64,000 nt of DNA from Paratinospora sagittata. Taxonomy: Eukaryota > Streptophyta > Magnoliopsida > Ranunculales > Menispermaceae. The position numbers and the translations under genes are program-made. The notes under the pieces are model-generated. The model saw only the letters and a list, made by a program, of their open reading frames with translations, had not been told where the DNA came from and did not search any database. Location: assembly GCA_035771175.1 (NCBI GenBank), contig CM069589.1:22772201-22836200 (forward strand). Reading direction: 5' to 3'. Positions 24,641-37,300 of the stretch are shown piece after piece. The number at the start of each line of letters is the position of its first letter. The first letter of the stretch is position 1.

Positions 24641-27600
24641 TTTCGGCTATTTGAACTTTTCTTAACGATTTGTTCGATAAGTAAGTTGATTGATCGGTCA
24701 AAAAGATTCAAATAGTAGTAACATTTTATTCCCGACTCCGATTTGAGTGATTGAAAATGCGTTGAAAGAGGAAGAAACGATATTTCAAACGCATTTTAAA
24801 TAACTCAAATCATAGCTCGAAAGAAATGGTTACGACTTTTTGAATTTTGATCACTGATTAGATTAATAAGTACGTTGGCTAATGGGTAGCAAACATTCAA
24901 ATAGCCATAACGTTTTCATCCTGACTCTGATTTGAGAGATTGGACATGCATTGCGAAGATGAAGAAACAATATTTTCAACGCCTTTTCATTAACTCATAA
25001 CAGAGTCAGCATAAAACTGTACGACTAATTGACTTTTTCTCACTGTTTCAATCGATAAGTAAGTTTAATGATCGATGTGCAACTTTAAAATAACCACAAC
25101 TTTTTGATTCTGACTCGAATTGTGTGATGGAACATGCGTTAGAAATAAGAAGAAAAGATATTTTCAATTCCTTTTGAATCACTCAAATCAAAGTCGGGAT
25201 GAAAATTTACGGCTATTTGAACTTTTCTTAATGATTTGTTCGATAAGTAAGTTGATTGATCGGTCAAAAAGACTCAAATAGCAGTAACATTTTATTCCCG
25301 ACTACGATTTGAGTGATTGAAAATGCGTTGAAAGAGGAAGAAACGATATTTCAAACGCGTTTTAAATAACTCAAATCATAGCTCGAAAGAAATGGTTACG
25401 ACTTTTTGAATTTTGATTACTGATTAGATTAATAAGTAAGGTGGCTAATGGGTAGCAAACATTCAAATAACCACAACATTTTCATCCTGACTCTGATTTG
25501 AGAGATTTGACATGCATTGCAAAGATGAAGAAACAATATTTTCAACGCCTTTTCGTTAACTCATAACAGAGTCAGCATTAAACTCTAAGACAATTTGACT
25601 TTTTCTCACCGATTCAATCGATAAGTAAGTTTAATGATCGGTGTGAAACTTTAAAATAACCACAACTTTTTGATTCCGACTCCAATTGGGTGATTGAACA
25701 TGCGTTAGAAATAAGAAGAAAAGACATTTTCAATTCCTTTTGAATCACTCAAATCAAAGTCGGGATGAAAATTTACGGCTATTTGAACTTTTCTTAACGA
25801 TTTGTTCGATAAGTAAGTTGATTGATCGGTCAAAAAGATTCAAATAGTAGTAACATTTTATTCCAGACTCCGATTTGAGTGATTGAAAATGCGTTGAAAG
25901 AGGAAGAAACGATATTTCAAACGCGTTTTAAATAAATCAAATCATAGCTCGAAAGAAATGGTTACGGCTATTTTAATTTTGATTACTGATTAGATTAATA
26001 AGTACTTTAGCTAATGGGTAGCAAACATTCAAATAGCCATAACATTTTCATCCTGACTCTGATTTGAGATATTGGACATGCATTGCAAAGATGAAGAAAC
26101 AATATTTTCAACTCCTTTTCATTAACTCATAACAGAGTCCGCATTAAACTGTAAGACAATTTGACTTTTTCTCACCGTTTCAAATCGATAAGTAAGTTTA
26201 ATGATCGGTGTGAAACTTTAAAATAACCATAACTTTTTGATTCCGACTCCAATTGGGTGATTGAACATGCGTTAGAAATAGGAAAAAAAGACATTTTCAA
26301 TTCCTTATGAATCACTCAAATCAAAGTCGACATGAAAGTTACGGCTATTTGAACTTTTCTTCTTGATTTGTTCTATAAGTAAGTTGATTGTTCGGTAAAA
26401 AACATTCAAATAGCAGTAACAATTTATTCTTGACTCCGATTTGAGTGATTGATAATGCGTTGAAAGAGGAAGAAACAATATTTCAAACGCCTTTTAAATA
26501 ACTCAAATAATAGCTCGAAAGAAATGGTTACGACTTTTTGAATTTTGATTACTGATTAGATTAATAAGTACGTTGGCTAATGGGTAGCAAACATTCAAAT
26601 AGCCATAACGTTTTCATCCTGACTTTGATTTGAGAGATTGGACATGCATTGCGAAGATGAAGAAACAATATTTTCAACGCCTTTTCATTAACTCATAACA
26701 GAGTCAACATAAAACTGTACGACTAATTGACTTTTTCTGACCGTTTCAATCGATAAGTAAGTTTAATGATCTGTGTGCAACTTTAAAATAACCACAACTT
26801 TTTGATTCCGACTCCAATTGGGTGATTGAACATGCGATAGAAATAAGAAGAAAAGACATTTTCAATTCCTTTTGAATCACTCAAATCAAAGTCGGGATGA
26901 AAATTTACGGCTATTTGAACTTTTCTTAACGATTTGTTCGATAAGTAAGTTGATTGATCGGTCAAAAAGATTCAAATAGTAGTAACATTTTATTCCCGAC
27001 TCCGATTTGAGTGATTGAAAATGCGTTGAAAGAGGAAGAAACGATATTTCAAACGCGTTTTAAATAACTCAAATCATAGCTCGAAAGAAATGGTTACGGC
27101 TATTTGAATTTTGATTACTGATTAGATTAATAAGTACGTTGGCTAATGGGTAGCAAACATTCAAATAGCCATAACGTTTTCATCCTGACTCTGATTTGAG
27201 AGATTGGACATGCATTGCATAGATGAAGAAACAATATTTCCAACGCCTTTTCATTAACTAATAACAGAGTCCGCATTAAACTGTAAGATAATTTGACTTT
27301 TTCTCACCGTTTCAATCGATAAGTAAGTTTAATGATCGGTGTGAAACTTTTAAATAACCATAACTTTTTGATTCCGACTCCAATTGGGTGATTGAACATG
27401 TGTTAGAAATAGGAGAAAAAGACATTTTCAATTCCTTATGAATCACTCAAATCAAAGTCGACATGAAAAGTTACGGCTATTTGAACTTTTCTTCTTGATT
27501 TGTTCGATAAGTAAATTGATTGTTCGGTAAAAAACATTTAAATAGCAGTAAAAATTTATTCTTGTCTTCGATTTGAGTAATTGAAAATGCGTTGAAAGTG

Positions 27601-28107
27601 GAAGAAACGATATTTCAAACGCGTTTTAAATAACTCAAATCATAGCTCGAAAGAAATGGTTACGGCTATTTGAATTTTGATTACTGATTAGATTAATAAG
27701 TACGTTGGCTAATGGGTAGCAAACATTCAAATAGCCACAACGTTTTCATCCGGACTCTGATTTGAGAGATTGGACATGCATTGCAAAGATGAAGAAACAA
27801 TATTTTCAACGCCTTTTCATTAACTCATAACAGAGTCAGCATTAAACTCTAAGACAATTTGACTATTTTTTCTCACCGATTCAATCGATAAGTAAGTTTA
27901 ATGATCGGTGTGAAACTTTCAAATAACCATAACTTCTTGATTCCGACTCCAATTGTGTGATTGAACATGCGTTATAAAGAGGAAAAAAAGACATTTTCAA
28001 TTCTTTATGAATCACTCAAATCAAAGTCGGGATGAAAAGTTACGGCTATTCGAACTTTTCTTCTTGATTTGTTCGATAAGTAAGTTGATTGATCGGTAAA
28101 AAACATT

Positions 28108-28241
28108 CAAATAGCAGTAACATTTTATTCCCGACTCCGATTTGAGTGATTGAAAATGCGTTGAAAGAGGAAGAAACGATATTTCAAACGCGTTTTAAAT
28201 AACTCAAATCATAGCTCGAAAGAAATGGTTACGGCTATTTG
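28108..28241. repeat. Long imperfect inverted repeat in subunit C
   Basis: Bases 28,108-28,167 pair with the reverse complement of 28,181-28,241, around a 13-base spacer. Counting by hand without gaps, 42 of the first 55 outer positions match, including uninterrupted blocks CAAATAGC, GTAAC, GATTTGAGT and GCGTT. One extra base near the inner end shifts the last few positions. The dyad spans about 134 of the ~189 bp of the subunit and recurs in every C copy inspected. Single strands of this region could fold into a long hairpin; double-stranded DNA could in principle form a cruciform. Whether it does in the cell cannot be told from sequence. Confidence 0.8.
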
Positions 28242-28310
28242 AATTTTGATTACTGATTAGATTAATAAGTACGTTGGCTAATGGGTAGCAAACATTCAAA
28301 TAGCCATAAC

Positions 28311-28416
28311 GTTTTCATCCTAACTCTGATTTGAGAGATTGGACATGCATTGCAAAGATGAAGAAACAATATTTTCAACGCCTTTTGATTAACTCATAAC
28401 AGAGTCAACATAAAAC
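28311..28416. repeat. Imperfect inverted repeat in subunit A
   Basis: Bases 28,311-28,360 run GTTTTCATCC, ACTCTGATTTGAGAG, ATGCATTGCAAA. The reverse complement of 28,371-28,416 runs GTTTTATG, GACTCTGTTATGAGTT, GGCGTTGAAAAT. These align with scattered mismatches and one or two single-base gaps. The outer GTTTT and the ACTCTG block match exactly. The spacer is about 10 bases. This is the equivalent, in subunit A, of the subunit C dyad, so the symmetry predates the A/B/C divergence. Confidence 0.7.
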
Positions 28417-28482
28417 TGTACGACTAATTGACTATTTCTGACCGTTTCAATCGATAAGTAAGTTTAATGATCGGTGTGCAAC

Positions 28483-28620
28483 TTTAAAATAACCACAACT
28501 TTTTGATTCCGACTCCAATTGGGTGATTGAACATGCTTTAGAAATAAGAAGAAAAGACATTTTCAATTCCTTTTGAATCACTCAAATCAAAGTCGGGATG
28601 AAAATTTACGGCTATTTGAA
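28483..28620. repeat. Imperfect inverted repeat in subunit B
   Basis: The left arm at about 28,483-28,528 contains TTTTTGATTCCGACTC and GGGTGATT. The reverse complement of the right arm at about 28,576-28,620 contains TTTTCATCCCGACTTTG and GAGTGATT. They align over about 45 bases with one gap. The spacer, about 47 bases, is longer than in A and C because the inner parts of the arms have diverged further. The right arm is the GTCGGGATGAAAATTTACGG block of subunit B, which reads as an inverted copy of the subunit start. Confidence 0.7.
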
Positions 28621-30037
28621 CTTTTCTTAACGATTTGTTCGATAAGTAAGTTGATTCATCGGTCAAAAAGATTCAAATAGTAGTAACATTTTATTCCCGA
28701 CTCCGATTTGAGTGATTGAAAATGCGTTGAAAGAGGAAGAAACGATATTTCAAACGCGTTTTAAATAAATCAAATCATAGCTCGAAAGAAATGGTTACGC
28801 CTATTTGAATTTTGATTACTGATTAGATTAATAAGTACGTTGGCTAATGGGTAGCAAACATTCAAATAGCCATAACGTTTTCATCCTGACTCTGATTTGA
28901 GATATTGGACATGCATTGCAAAGATGAAGAAACAATATTTTCAACTCCTTTTCATTAACTCATAACAGAGTCCGCATTAAACTGTAAGACAATTTGACTT
29001 TTACTCACCGTTTCAATCGATAAGTAAGTTTAATGATCGGTGTGAAACTTTAAAATAACCATAACTTTTTGATTCCGACTCCAATTGGGTGATTGAACAT
29101 GCGTTAGAAATAGGAAAAAAAGACATTTTCAATTCCTTATGATTCACTCAAATCAAAGTCGACATGAAAGTTACGGCTATTTGAACTTTTCTTCTTGATT
29201 TGTTCTATAAGTAAGTTGATTGTTCGGTAAAAAACATTCAAATAGCAGTAACAATTTATTCTTGACTACGATTTGAGTGATTGAAAATGCGTTCAAAGAG
29301 GAAGGAACGATATTTCAAACGCCTTTTAAATAAATCAAATAATAGCTCGAAAGAAATGGTTACGACTTTTTGAATTTTGATTACTGATTAGATTAATACG
29401 TACGTTGGCCAATGGGTAGCAAACATTCAAATAGCCATAACGTTTTCATCCTGACTCTGATTTGAGAGATTGGACATGCATTGCGAAGATGAAGAAACAA
29501 TATTTTCAACGCCTTTTCATTAACTCATAACAGAGTCAACATAAAACTGTACGACTAATTGACTTTTTCTGACCGTTTCAATCGATAAGTAAGTTTAATG
29601 ATCGGTGTGCAACTTTAAAATAACCACAACTTTTTGATTCCGACTCCAATTGGGTGATTGAACATGCGTTAGAAATAAGAAGAAAAGGAATTTTCAATTC
29701 CTTTTGAATCACTCAAATCAAAGTCGGGATGAAAATTTACGGCTATTTGAACTTTTCTTAGCGATTTGTTCGATAAGTAAGTTGATTGATCGGTCAAAAA
29801 GATTCAAATAGTAGTAACATTTTATTCCCGACTCCGATTTGAGTGATTGAAAATGCGTTGAAAGAGGAAGAAACGATATTTCAAACGCGTTTTAAATAAC
29901 TCAAATCATAGCTCGAAAGAAATGGTTACGGCTATTTGAATTTTGATTACTGATTAGATTAATAAGTACGTTGGCTAATGGGGAGCAAACATTCAAATAG
30001 CCATAACGTTTTCATCCTGACTCTGATTTGAGAGATT

Positions 30038-32770
30038 GGACATGCATTGCAAAGATGAAGAAACAATATTTTCAACGCCTTTTCATTAACTCATAACAGA
30101 GTCAGCATTAAACTCCAAGACAATTTGACTATTTTTTCTCACCGATTCAATCGATAAGTAAGTTTAATGATCGGTGTGAAACTTTCAAATAACCATAACT
30201 TCTTGATTCCGACTCCAATTGTGTGATTGAACATGCGTTAGAAATAGGAAAAAAAGACATTTTCAATTCTTTATGAATCACTCAAATCAAAGTCGGGATG
30301 AAAAGTTACGGCTATTCGAACTTTTCTTCTTGATTTGTTCGATAAGTAAGTTGATTGATCGGTAAAAAACATTCAAATAGCAGTAACATTTTATTCCCGA
30401 CTCCGATTTGAGTGATTGAAAATGCGTTGAAAGAGGAAGAAACGATATTTCAAACGCGTTTTAAATAACTCAAATCATAGCTCGACAGAAATGGTTACGG
30501 CTATTTGAATTTTGATTACTGATTAGATTAATAAGTACGTTGGCTAATGGGTAGCAAACATTCAAATAGCCATAACGTTTTCATCCTAACTCTGATTTGA
30601 GAGATTGGACATGCATTGCAAAGATGAAGAAACAATATTTTCAACGCCTTTTGATTAACTCATAACAGAGTCAACATAAAACTGTACGACTAATTGACTT
30701 TTTCTGACCGTTTCAATCGATAAGTAAGTTTAATGATCGGTGTGCAACTTTAAAATAACCACAACTTTTTGATTCCGACTCCAATTGGGTGATTGAACAT
30801 GCGTTAGAAATAAGAAGAAAAGACATTTTCAATTCCTTTAGAATAACTCAAATCAAAGTCGGGATGAAAATTTACGGCTATTTGAACTTTTCTTAACGAT
30901 TTGTTCGATAAGTAAGTTGATTCATCGGTCAAAAAGATTCAAATAGTAGTAACATTTTATTCCCGACTCCGATTTAAGTGATTGAAAATGCGTTGAAAGA
31001 GGAAGAAACGATATTTCAAACGCGTTTTAAATAACTCAAATCATAGCTCGAAAGAAATGGTTACGGCTATTTGAATTTTGATTACTGATTAGATTAATAA
31101 GTACGTTGGCTAATGGGTAGCAAACATTCAAATAGGCATAACGTTTTCATCCTGACTCTGATTTGAGATATTGGACATGCATTGCAAAGATGAAGAAACA
31201 ATATTTTCAACGCCTTTTCATTAACTCATAACAGAGTCCGCATTAAACTGTAAGACAATTTGACTTTTTCACACCGTTTCAATCGATAAGTAAGTTTAAT
31301 GATCGGTGTGAAACTTTCAAATAACCAGAACTTTTTGATTCCGACTCCAATTGGGTGATTGAACATGTGTTAGAAATAGGAGAAAAAGACATTTTCAATT
31401 CCTTATGAATCACTCAAGTCAAAGTCGACATGAAAAGTTACGGCTATTTGAACTTTTCTTCTTGATTTGTTCGATAAGTAAATTGATTGTTCGGTAAAAA
31501 ACATTCAAATAGCAGTAAAAATTTATTCTTGTCTCCGATTTTAGTAATTGAAAATGCGTTGAAAGTGGAAGAAACGATATTTCAAACGCCTTTTAAATAA
31601 GTCAAATCATAGCTCGAAAGAAATGGTTACGGCTATTTGAATTTTGATTACTGATTAGATTAATAAGTACGTTGGCTAATGGGTAGCAACCATTGAAATA
31701 GCCACAACGTTTTCATCCTGACTCTGATTTGAGAGATTGGACATGCATTGCAAAGATGAAGAAACAATATTTTCAACGCCTTTTCATTAACTCATAACAG
31801 AGTCAGCATTAAACTCTAAGACAATTTGACTATTTTTTCTCACCGATTCAATCGATAAGGAAGTTTAATGATCGGTGTGAAACTTTCAAATAACCATAAC
31901 TTCTTGATTCCGACTCCAATTGTGTGATTGAACATGCGTTAGAAATAGGAAAAAAAGACATTTTCAATTCTTTATGAAACACTCAAATCAAAGTCGGGAT
32001 GAAAAGTTACGGCTATTCGAACTTTTCTTCTTGATTTGTTCGATAAGTAAGTTGATTGATCGGTAAAAAACATTCAAATAGCAGTAACATTTTATTCCCG
32101 ACTCCGATTTGAGTGATTGAAAATGCGTTGAAAGAGGAAGAAACGATATTTCAAACGCGTTTTAAATAACTCAAATCATAGCTCGAAAGAAATGGTTACG
32201 GCTATTTGAATTTTGATTACTGATTAGATTAATAAGTACGTTGGCTAATGGGTAGCAAACATTCAAATAGCCATAACGTTTTCATCCTAACTCTGATTTG
32301 AGAGATTGGACATGCATTGCAAAGATGAAGAAACAATATTTTCAACGCCTTTTGATTAACTCATAACAGAGTCAACATAAAACTGTACGACTAATTGACT
32401 TTTTCTGACCGTTTCAATCGATAAGTAAGTTTAATGATCGGTGTGCAACTTTAAAATAACCACAACTTTTTGATTCCGACTCCAATTGGGTGATTGAACA
32501 TGCGTTAGAAATAAGAAGAAAAGACATTTTCAATTCCTTTAGAATAACTCAAATCAAAGTCGGGATGAAAATTTACGGCTATTTGAACTTTTCTTAACGA
32601 TTTGTTCGATAAGTAAGTTGATTCATCGGTCAAAAAGATTCAAATAGTAGTAACATTTTATTCCCGACTCCGATTTGAGTGATTGAAAATGCGTTGAAAG
32701 AGGAAGAAACGATATTTCAAACGCGTTTTAAATAACTCAAATCATAGCTCGAAAGAAATGGTTACGGCTA
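30038..32770 (+). repeat. ~1,701-bp repeat, partial second copy
   Basis: Units at 30,038 (A1 with GACTATTTTTTCTC), 30,607 (A2) and 31,173 (A3) are followed by 31,739 (the same A1 type) and 32,308 (the same A2 type). A distinctive CCTTTAGAATAACTC in B occurs at ~30,835 and ~32,536, 1,701 bases apart. The match ends near 32,770, where the next unit is type A2 instead of A3. The same GACTATTTTTTCTC type of A1 also occurs at ~27,861, 2,266 bases before the first copy here. Confidence 0.7.
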
Positions 32771-32779
32771 TTTGAATTT

Positions 32780-35700
32780 TGATTACTGATTAGATTAATA
32801 AGTACGTTGGCTAATGGGTAGCAAACATTCAAATAGCCATAACGTTTTCATCCTAACTCTGATTTGAGAGATTGGACATGCATTGCAAAGATGAAGAAAC
32901 AATATTTTCAATGCCTTTTCATTAACTCATAACAGAGTCAACATAAAACTGTACGACTAATTGATTTTTTCTGACCGTTTCAATCGATAAGTAAGTTTAA
33001 TGATCGGTGTGCAACTTTAAAATAACCACAACTTTTTGATTCCGACTCCAATTGGGTGATTGAACATGCGTTAGAAATAAGAAGAAAAGACATTTTCAAT
33101 TCCTTTTGAATAACTCAAATCAAAGTCGGGATGAAAATTTACGGCTATTTGAACTTTCCTTAACGATTTGTTCGATAAGTAAGTTGATTCATCGGTCAAA
33201 AAGATTCAAATAGTAGTAACATTTTATTCCCGACTCCGATTTGAGGATTGAAAATGCGTTGAAAGAGGAAGAAACGATATTTCAAACGCCTTTTAAATAA
33301 CTCAAATCATAGCTCGAAAGAAATGGTTACGACTTTTTAAATTTTGATTACTGATTAGATTAATAAGTACGTTGGCTAATGGGTAGCAAACATTCAAATA
33401 GCCATAACGTTTTCATCCTGACTCTGATTTGAGAGATTGGACATGCATTGCGAAGATGAAGAAACAATATTTTCAACGCCTTTTCATTAACTCATAACAG
33501 AGTCAACATAAAACTGTATGACTAATTGACTTTTCTGACCGTTTCAATCGATAAGTAAGTTTAATGATCGGTGTGCAACTTTAAAATAACCACAACATTT
33601 TGATTCCGACTCCAATTGGGTGATTGAACATGCATTAGAAATAAGAAGAAAAGACATTTTCAATTCCTTTTGAATCACTCAAATCAAAGTCGGGATGAAA
33701 ATTTACGGCTATTTGAACTTTTCTTAACGATTTGTTCGATAAGTAAGTTGATTCATCGGTCAAAAAGATTCAAATAGTAGTAACATTTTATTCCCGACTC
33801 CGATTTGAGTGATTGAAAATGCGTTGAAAGAGGAAGAAACGATATTTCAAACGCGTTTTAAATAACTCAAATATTAGCTCGAAAGAAATGGTTACGGCTA
33901 TTTGAATTTTGATTACTGATTAGATTAATAAGTACGTTGGCTAATGGGTAGCAAACATTCAAATAGCCATAACGTTTTCATCCTGACTCTGATTTGAGAT
34001 ATTGGACATGCATTGCAAAGATGAAGAAATAATATTTTCAACGCCTTTTCATTAACTCATAACAGAGTCCGCATTAAACTGTAAGACAATTTGACTTTTT
34101 CACACCGTTTCAATCGATTAGTAAGTTTAATGATCGGTGTGAAACTTTCAAATAACCATAACTTTTTGATTCCGACTCCAATTGGGTGATTGAACATGCG
34201 TTAGAAATAGGAAAAAAAGACATTTTCAATTCCTTATGATTCACTCAAATCAAAGTCGACATGAAAGTTACGGCTATTTGAACTTTTCTTCTTGATTTGT
34301 TCTATAAGTAAGTTGATTGTTCGGTAAAAAACATTCAAATAGCAGTAACAATTTATTCTTGACTCCGATTTGAGTGATTGAAAATGCGTTGCAAGAGGAA
34401 GAAACGATATTTCAAACGCCTTTTAAATAACTCAAATCATAGCTCGAAAGAAATGGTTACGACTTTTTAAATTTTGATTACTGATTAGATTAATAAGTAC
34501 GTTGGTTAATGGGTAGCAAACATTCAAATAGCCATAACGTTTTCATCCTGACTCTGATTTGAGAGATTGGACATGCATTGCGAAGATGAAGAAACAATAT
34601 TTTCAACGCCTTTTCATTAACTCATAACAGAGTCAACATAAAACTGTATGACTAATTGACTTTTTCTGACCGTTTCAATCGATAAGTAAGTTTAATGATC
34701 GGTGTGCAACTTTAAAATAACCACAACATTTTGATTCCGACTCCAATTGGGTGATTGAACATGCGTTAGAAATAAGAAGAAAAGACATTTTCAATTCCTT
34801 TTGAATAACTCAAATCAAAGTCGGGATGAAAATTTACGGCTATTTGAACTTTTCTTAACGATTTGTTCGATAAGTAAGTTGATTCATCGGTCAAAAAGAT
34901 TCAAATAGTAGTAACATTTTATTCCCGACTCCGATTTGAGTGATTGAAAATGCGTTGAAAGAGGAAGAAACGATATTTCAAACGCGTTTTAAATAAATCA
35001 AATCATAGCTCGAAAGAAATGGTTACGACTATTTGAATTTTGATTACTGATTAGATTAATAAGTACGTTGGCTAATGGGTAGCAAACATTCAAATAGCCA
35101 TAACGTTTTCATCCTAACTCTGATTTGAGAGATTGGACATGCATTGCAAAGATGAAGAAACAATATTTTCAATGCCTTTTCATTAACTCATAACAGAGTC
35201 AACATAAAACTGTACGACTAATTGATTTTTTCTGACCGTTTCAATCGATAAGTAAGTTTAATGATCGGTGTGCAACTTTAAAATAACCACAACTTTTTGA
35301 TTCCGACTCCAATTGGGTGATTGAACATGCGTTAGAAATAAGAAGAAAAGACATTTTCAATTCCTTTTGAATAACTCAAATCAAAGTCGGGATGAAAATT
35401 TACGGCTATTTGAACTTTCCTTAACGATTTGTTCGATAAGTAAGTTGATTCATCGGTCAAAAAGATTCAAATAGTAGTAACATTTTATTCCCGACTCCGA
35501 TTTGAGGATTGAAAATGCGTTGAAAGAGGAAGAAACGATATTTCAAACGCCTTTTAAATAACTCAAATCATAGCTCGAAAGAAATGGTTACGACTTTTTA
35601 AATTTTGATTACTGATTAGATTAATAAGTACGTTGGCTAATGGGTAGCAAACATTCAAATAGCCATAACGTTTTCATCCTGACTCTGATTTGAGAGATTG

Positions 35701-37300
35701 GACATGCATTGCGAAGATGAAGAAACAATATTTTCAACGCCTTTTCATTAACTCATAACAGAGTCAACATAAAACTGTATGACTAATTGACTTTTCTGAC
35801 CGTTTCAATCGATAAGTAAGTTTAATGATCGGTGTGCAACTTTAAAATAACCACAACATTTTGATTCCGACTCCAATTGGGTGATTGAACATGCATTAGA
35901 AATAAGAAGAAAAGACATTTTCAATTCCTTTTGAATCACTCAAATCAAAGTCGGGATGAAAATTTACGGCTATTTGAACTTTTCTTAACGATTTGTTCGA
36001 TAAGTAAGTTGATTCATCGGTCAAAAAGATTCAAATAGTAGTAACATTTTATTCCCGACTCCGATTTGAGTGATTGAAAATGCGTTGAAAGAGGAAGAAA
36101 CGATATTTCAAACGCGTTTTAAATAACTCAAATATTAGCTCGAAAGAAATGGTTACGGCTATTTGAATTTTGATTACTGATTAGATTAATAAGTACGTTG
36201 GCTAATGGGTAGCAAACATTCAAATAGCCATAACGTTTTCATCCTGACTCTGATTTGAGATATTGGACATGCATTGCAAAGATGAAGAAATAATATTTTC
36301 AACGCCTTTTCATTAACTCATAACAGAGTCCGCATTAAACTGTAAGACAATTTGACTTTTTCACACCGTTTCAATCGATTAGTAAGTTTAATGATCGGTG
36401 TGAAACTTTCAAATAACCATAACTTTTTGATTCCGACTCCAATTGGGTGATTGAACATGCGTTAGAAATAGGAAAAAAAGACATTTTCAATTCCTTATGA
36501 TTCACTCAAATCAAAGTCGACATGAAAGTTACGGCTATTTGAACTTTTCTTCTTGATTTGTTCTATAAGTAAGTTGATTGTTCGGTAAAAAACATTCAAA
36601 TAGCAGTAACAATTTATTCTTGACTCCGATTTGAGTGATTGAAAATGCGTTGCAAGAGGAAGAAACGATATTTCAAACGCCTTTTAAATAACTCAAATCA
36701 TAGCTCGAAAGAAATGGTTACGACTTTTTAAATTTTGATTACTGATTAGATTAATAAGTACGTTGGTTAATGGGTAGCAAACATTCAAATAGCCATAACG
36801 TTTTCATCCTGACTCTGATTTGAGAGATTGGACATGCATTGCGAAGATGAAGAAACAATATTTTCAACGCCTTTTCATTAACTCATAACAGAGTCAACAT
36901 AAAACTGTATGACTAATTGACTTTTTCTGACCGTTTCAATCGATAAGTAAGTTTAATGATCGGTGTGCAACTTTAAAATAACCACAACATTTTGATTCCG
37001 ACTCCAATTGGGTGATTGAACATGCGTTAGAAATAAGAAGAAAAGACATTTTCAATTCCTTTTGAATAACTCAAATCAAAGTCGGGATGAAAATTTACGG
37101 CTATTTGAACTTTTCTTAACGATTTGTTCGATAAGTAAGTTGATTCATCGGTCAAAAAGATTCAAATAGTAGTAACATTTTATTCCCGACTCCGATTTGA
37201 GTGATTGAAAATGCGTTGAAAGAGGAAGAAACGATATTTCAAACGCGTTTTAAATAAATCAAATCATAGCTCGAAAGAAATGGTTACGACTATTTGAATT
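32780..37300 (+). repeat. Nearly perfect 2,261-bp tandem duplication
   Basis: Copies lie at about 32,780-35,040 and 35,041-37,300. Private marks recur exactly 2,261 bases apart. A two-base deletion giving TTTGAGGATTGAAAATG lies at 33,240 and 35,501. AATATTAGCTCG lies at 33,870 and 36,131. AATGCCTTTTC lies near 32,909 and 35,170, and GAACTTTCCTTAACG near 33,150 and 35,411. I noticed no clear difference between the copies in the lines compared. The length is a few bases under four units because of the small deletions. This looks like a very recent duplication. Confidence 0.85.

Larger units (their letters stand above)
24641..30037 (+). repeat. Mosaic zone where A3 and C3 unit versions first appear
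   Basis: Unit starts are near 24,942 (A2), 25,508 (A1), 26,074 (A3), 26,640 (A2), 27,206 (A3), 27,773 (A1 with GACTATTTTTTCTC), 28,341 (A2), 28,907 (A3) and 29,472 (A2). A3 (GTCCGCATTAAACTGTAAGAC) is first seen here at ~26,137 and C3 follows. A mark TTTTCAACTCCTTTTC occurs at ~26,107 and ~28,940, 2,833 bases (five units) apart, and both copies are followed by the same B with a one-base-shorter ATGAAAGTTACGG. It occurs again at ~37,429. The C1 version, common to the left, is absent. Confidence 0.7.

Noticed and set aside
28211..28230. Possible CENP-B-box-like sequence TTCGAAAGAAATGGT class in subunit C
   Set aside because: Compared with the mammalian pattern TTCGNNNNANNCGGG, the C before GG and the final G do not match. 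The box is not established in plants, and a partial match across a repeat is weak evidence.
28311..28416. Inverted repeats with T runs as possible transcription terminators or hairpin ribozymes
   Set aside because: The T runs are part of the repeat and no transcribed gene precedes them. I looked for a hammerhead core (CTGATGA with a GAAA partner) and found only CTGATTTGA or CTGATTAGA, which lack the required core.
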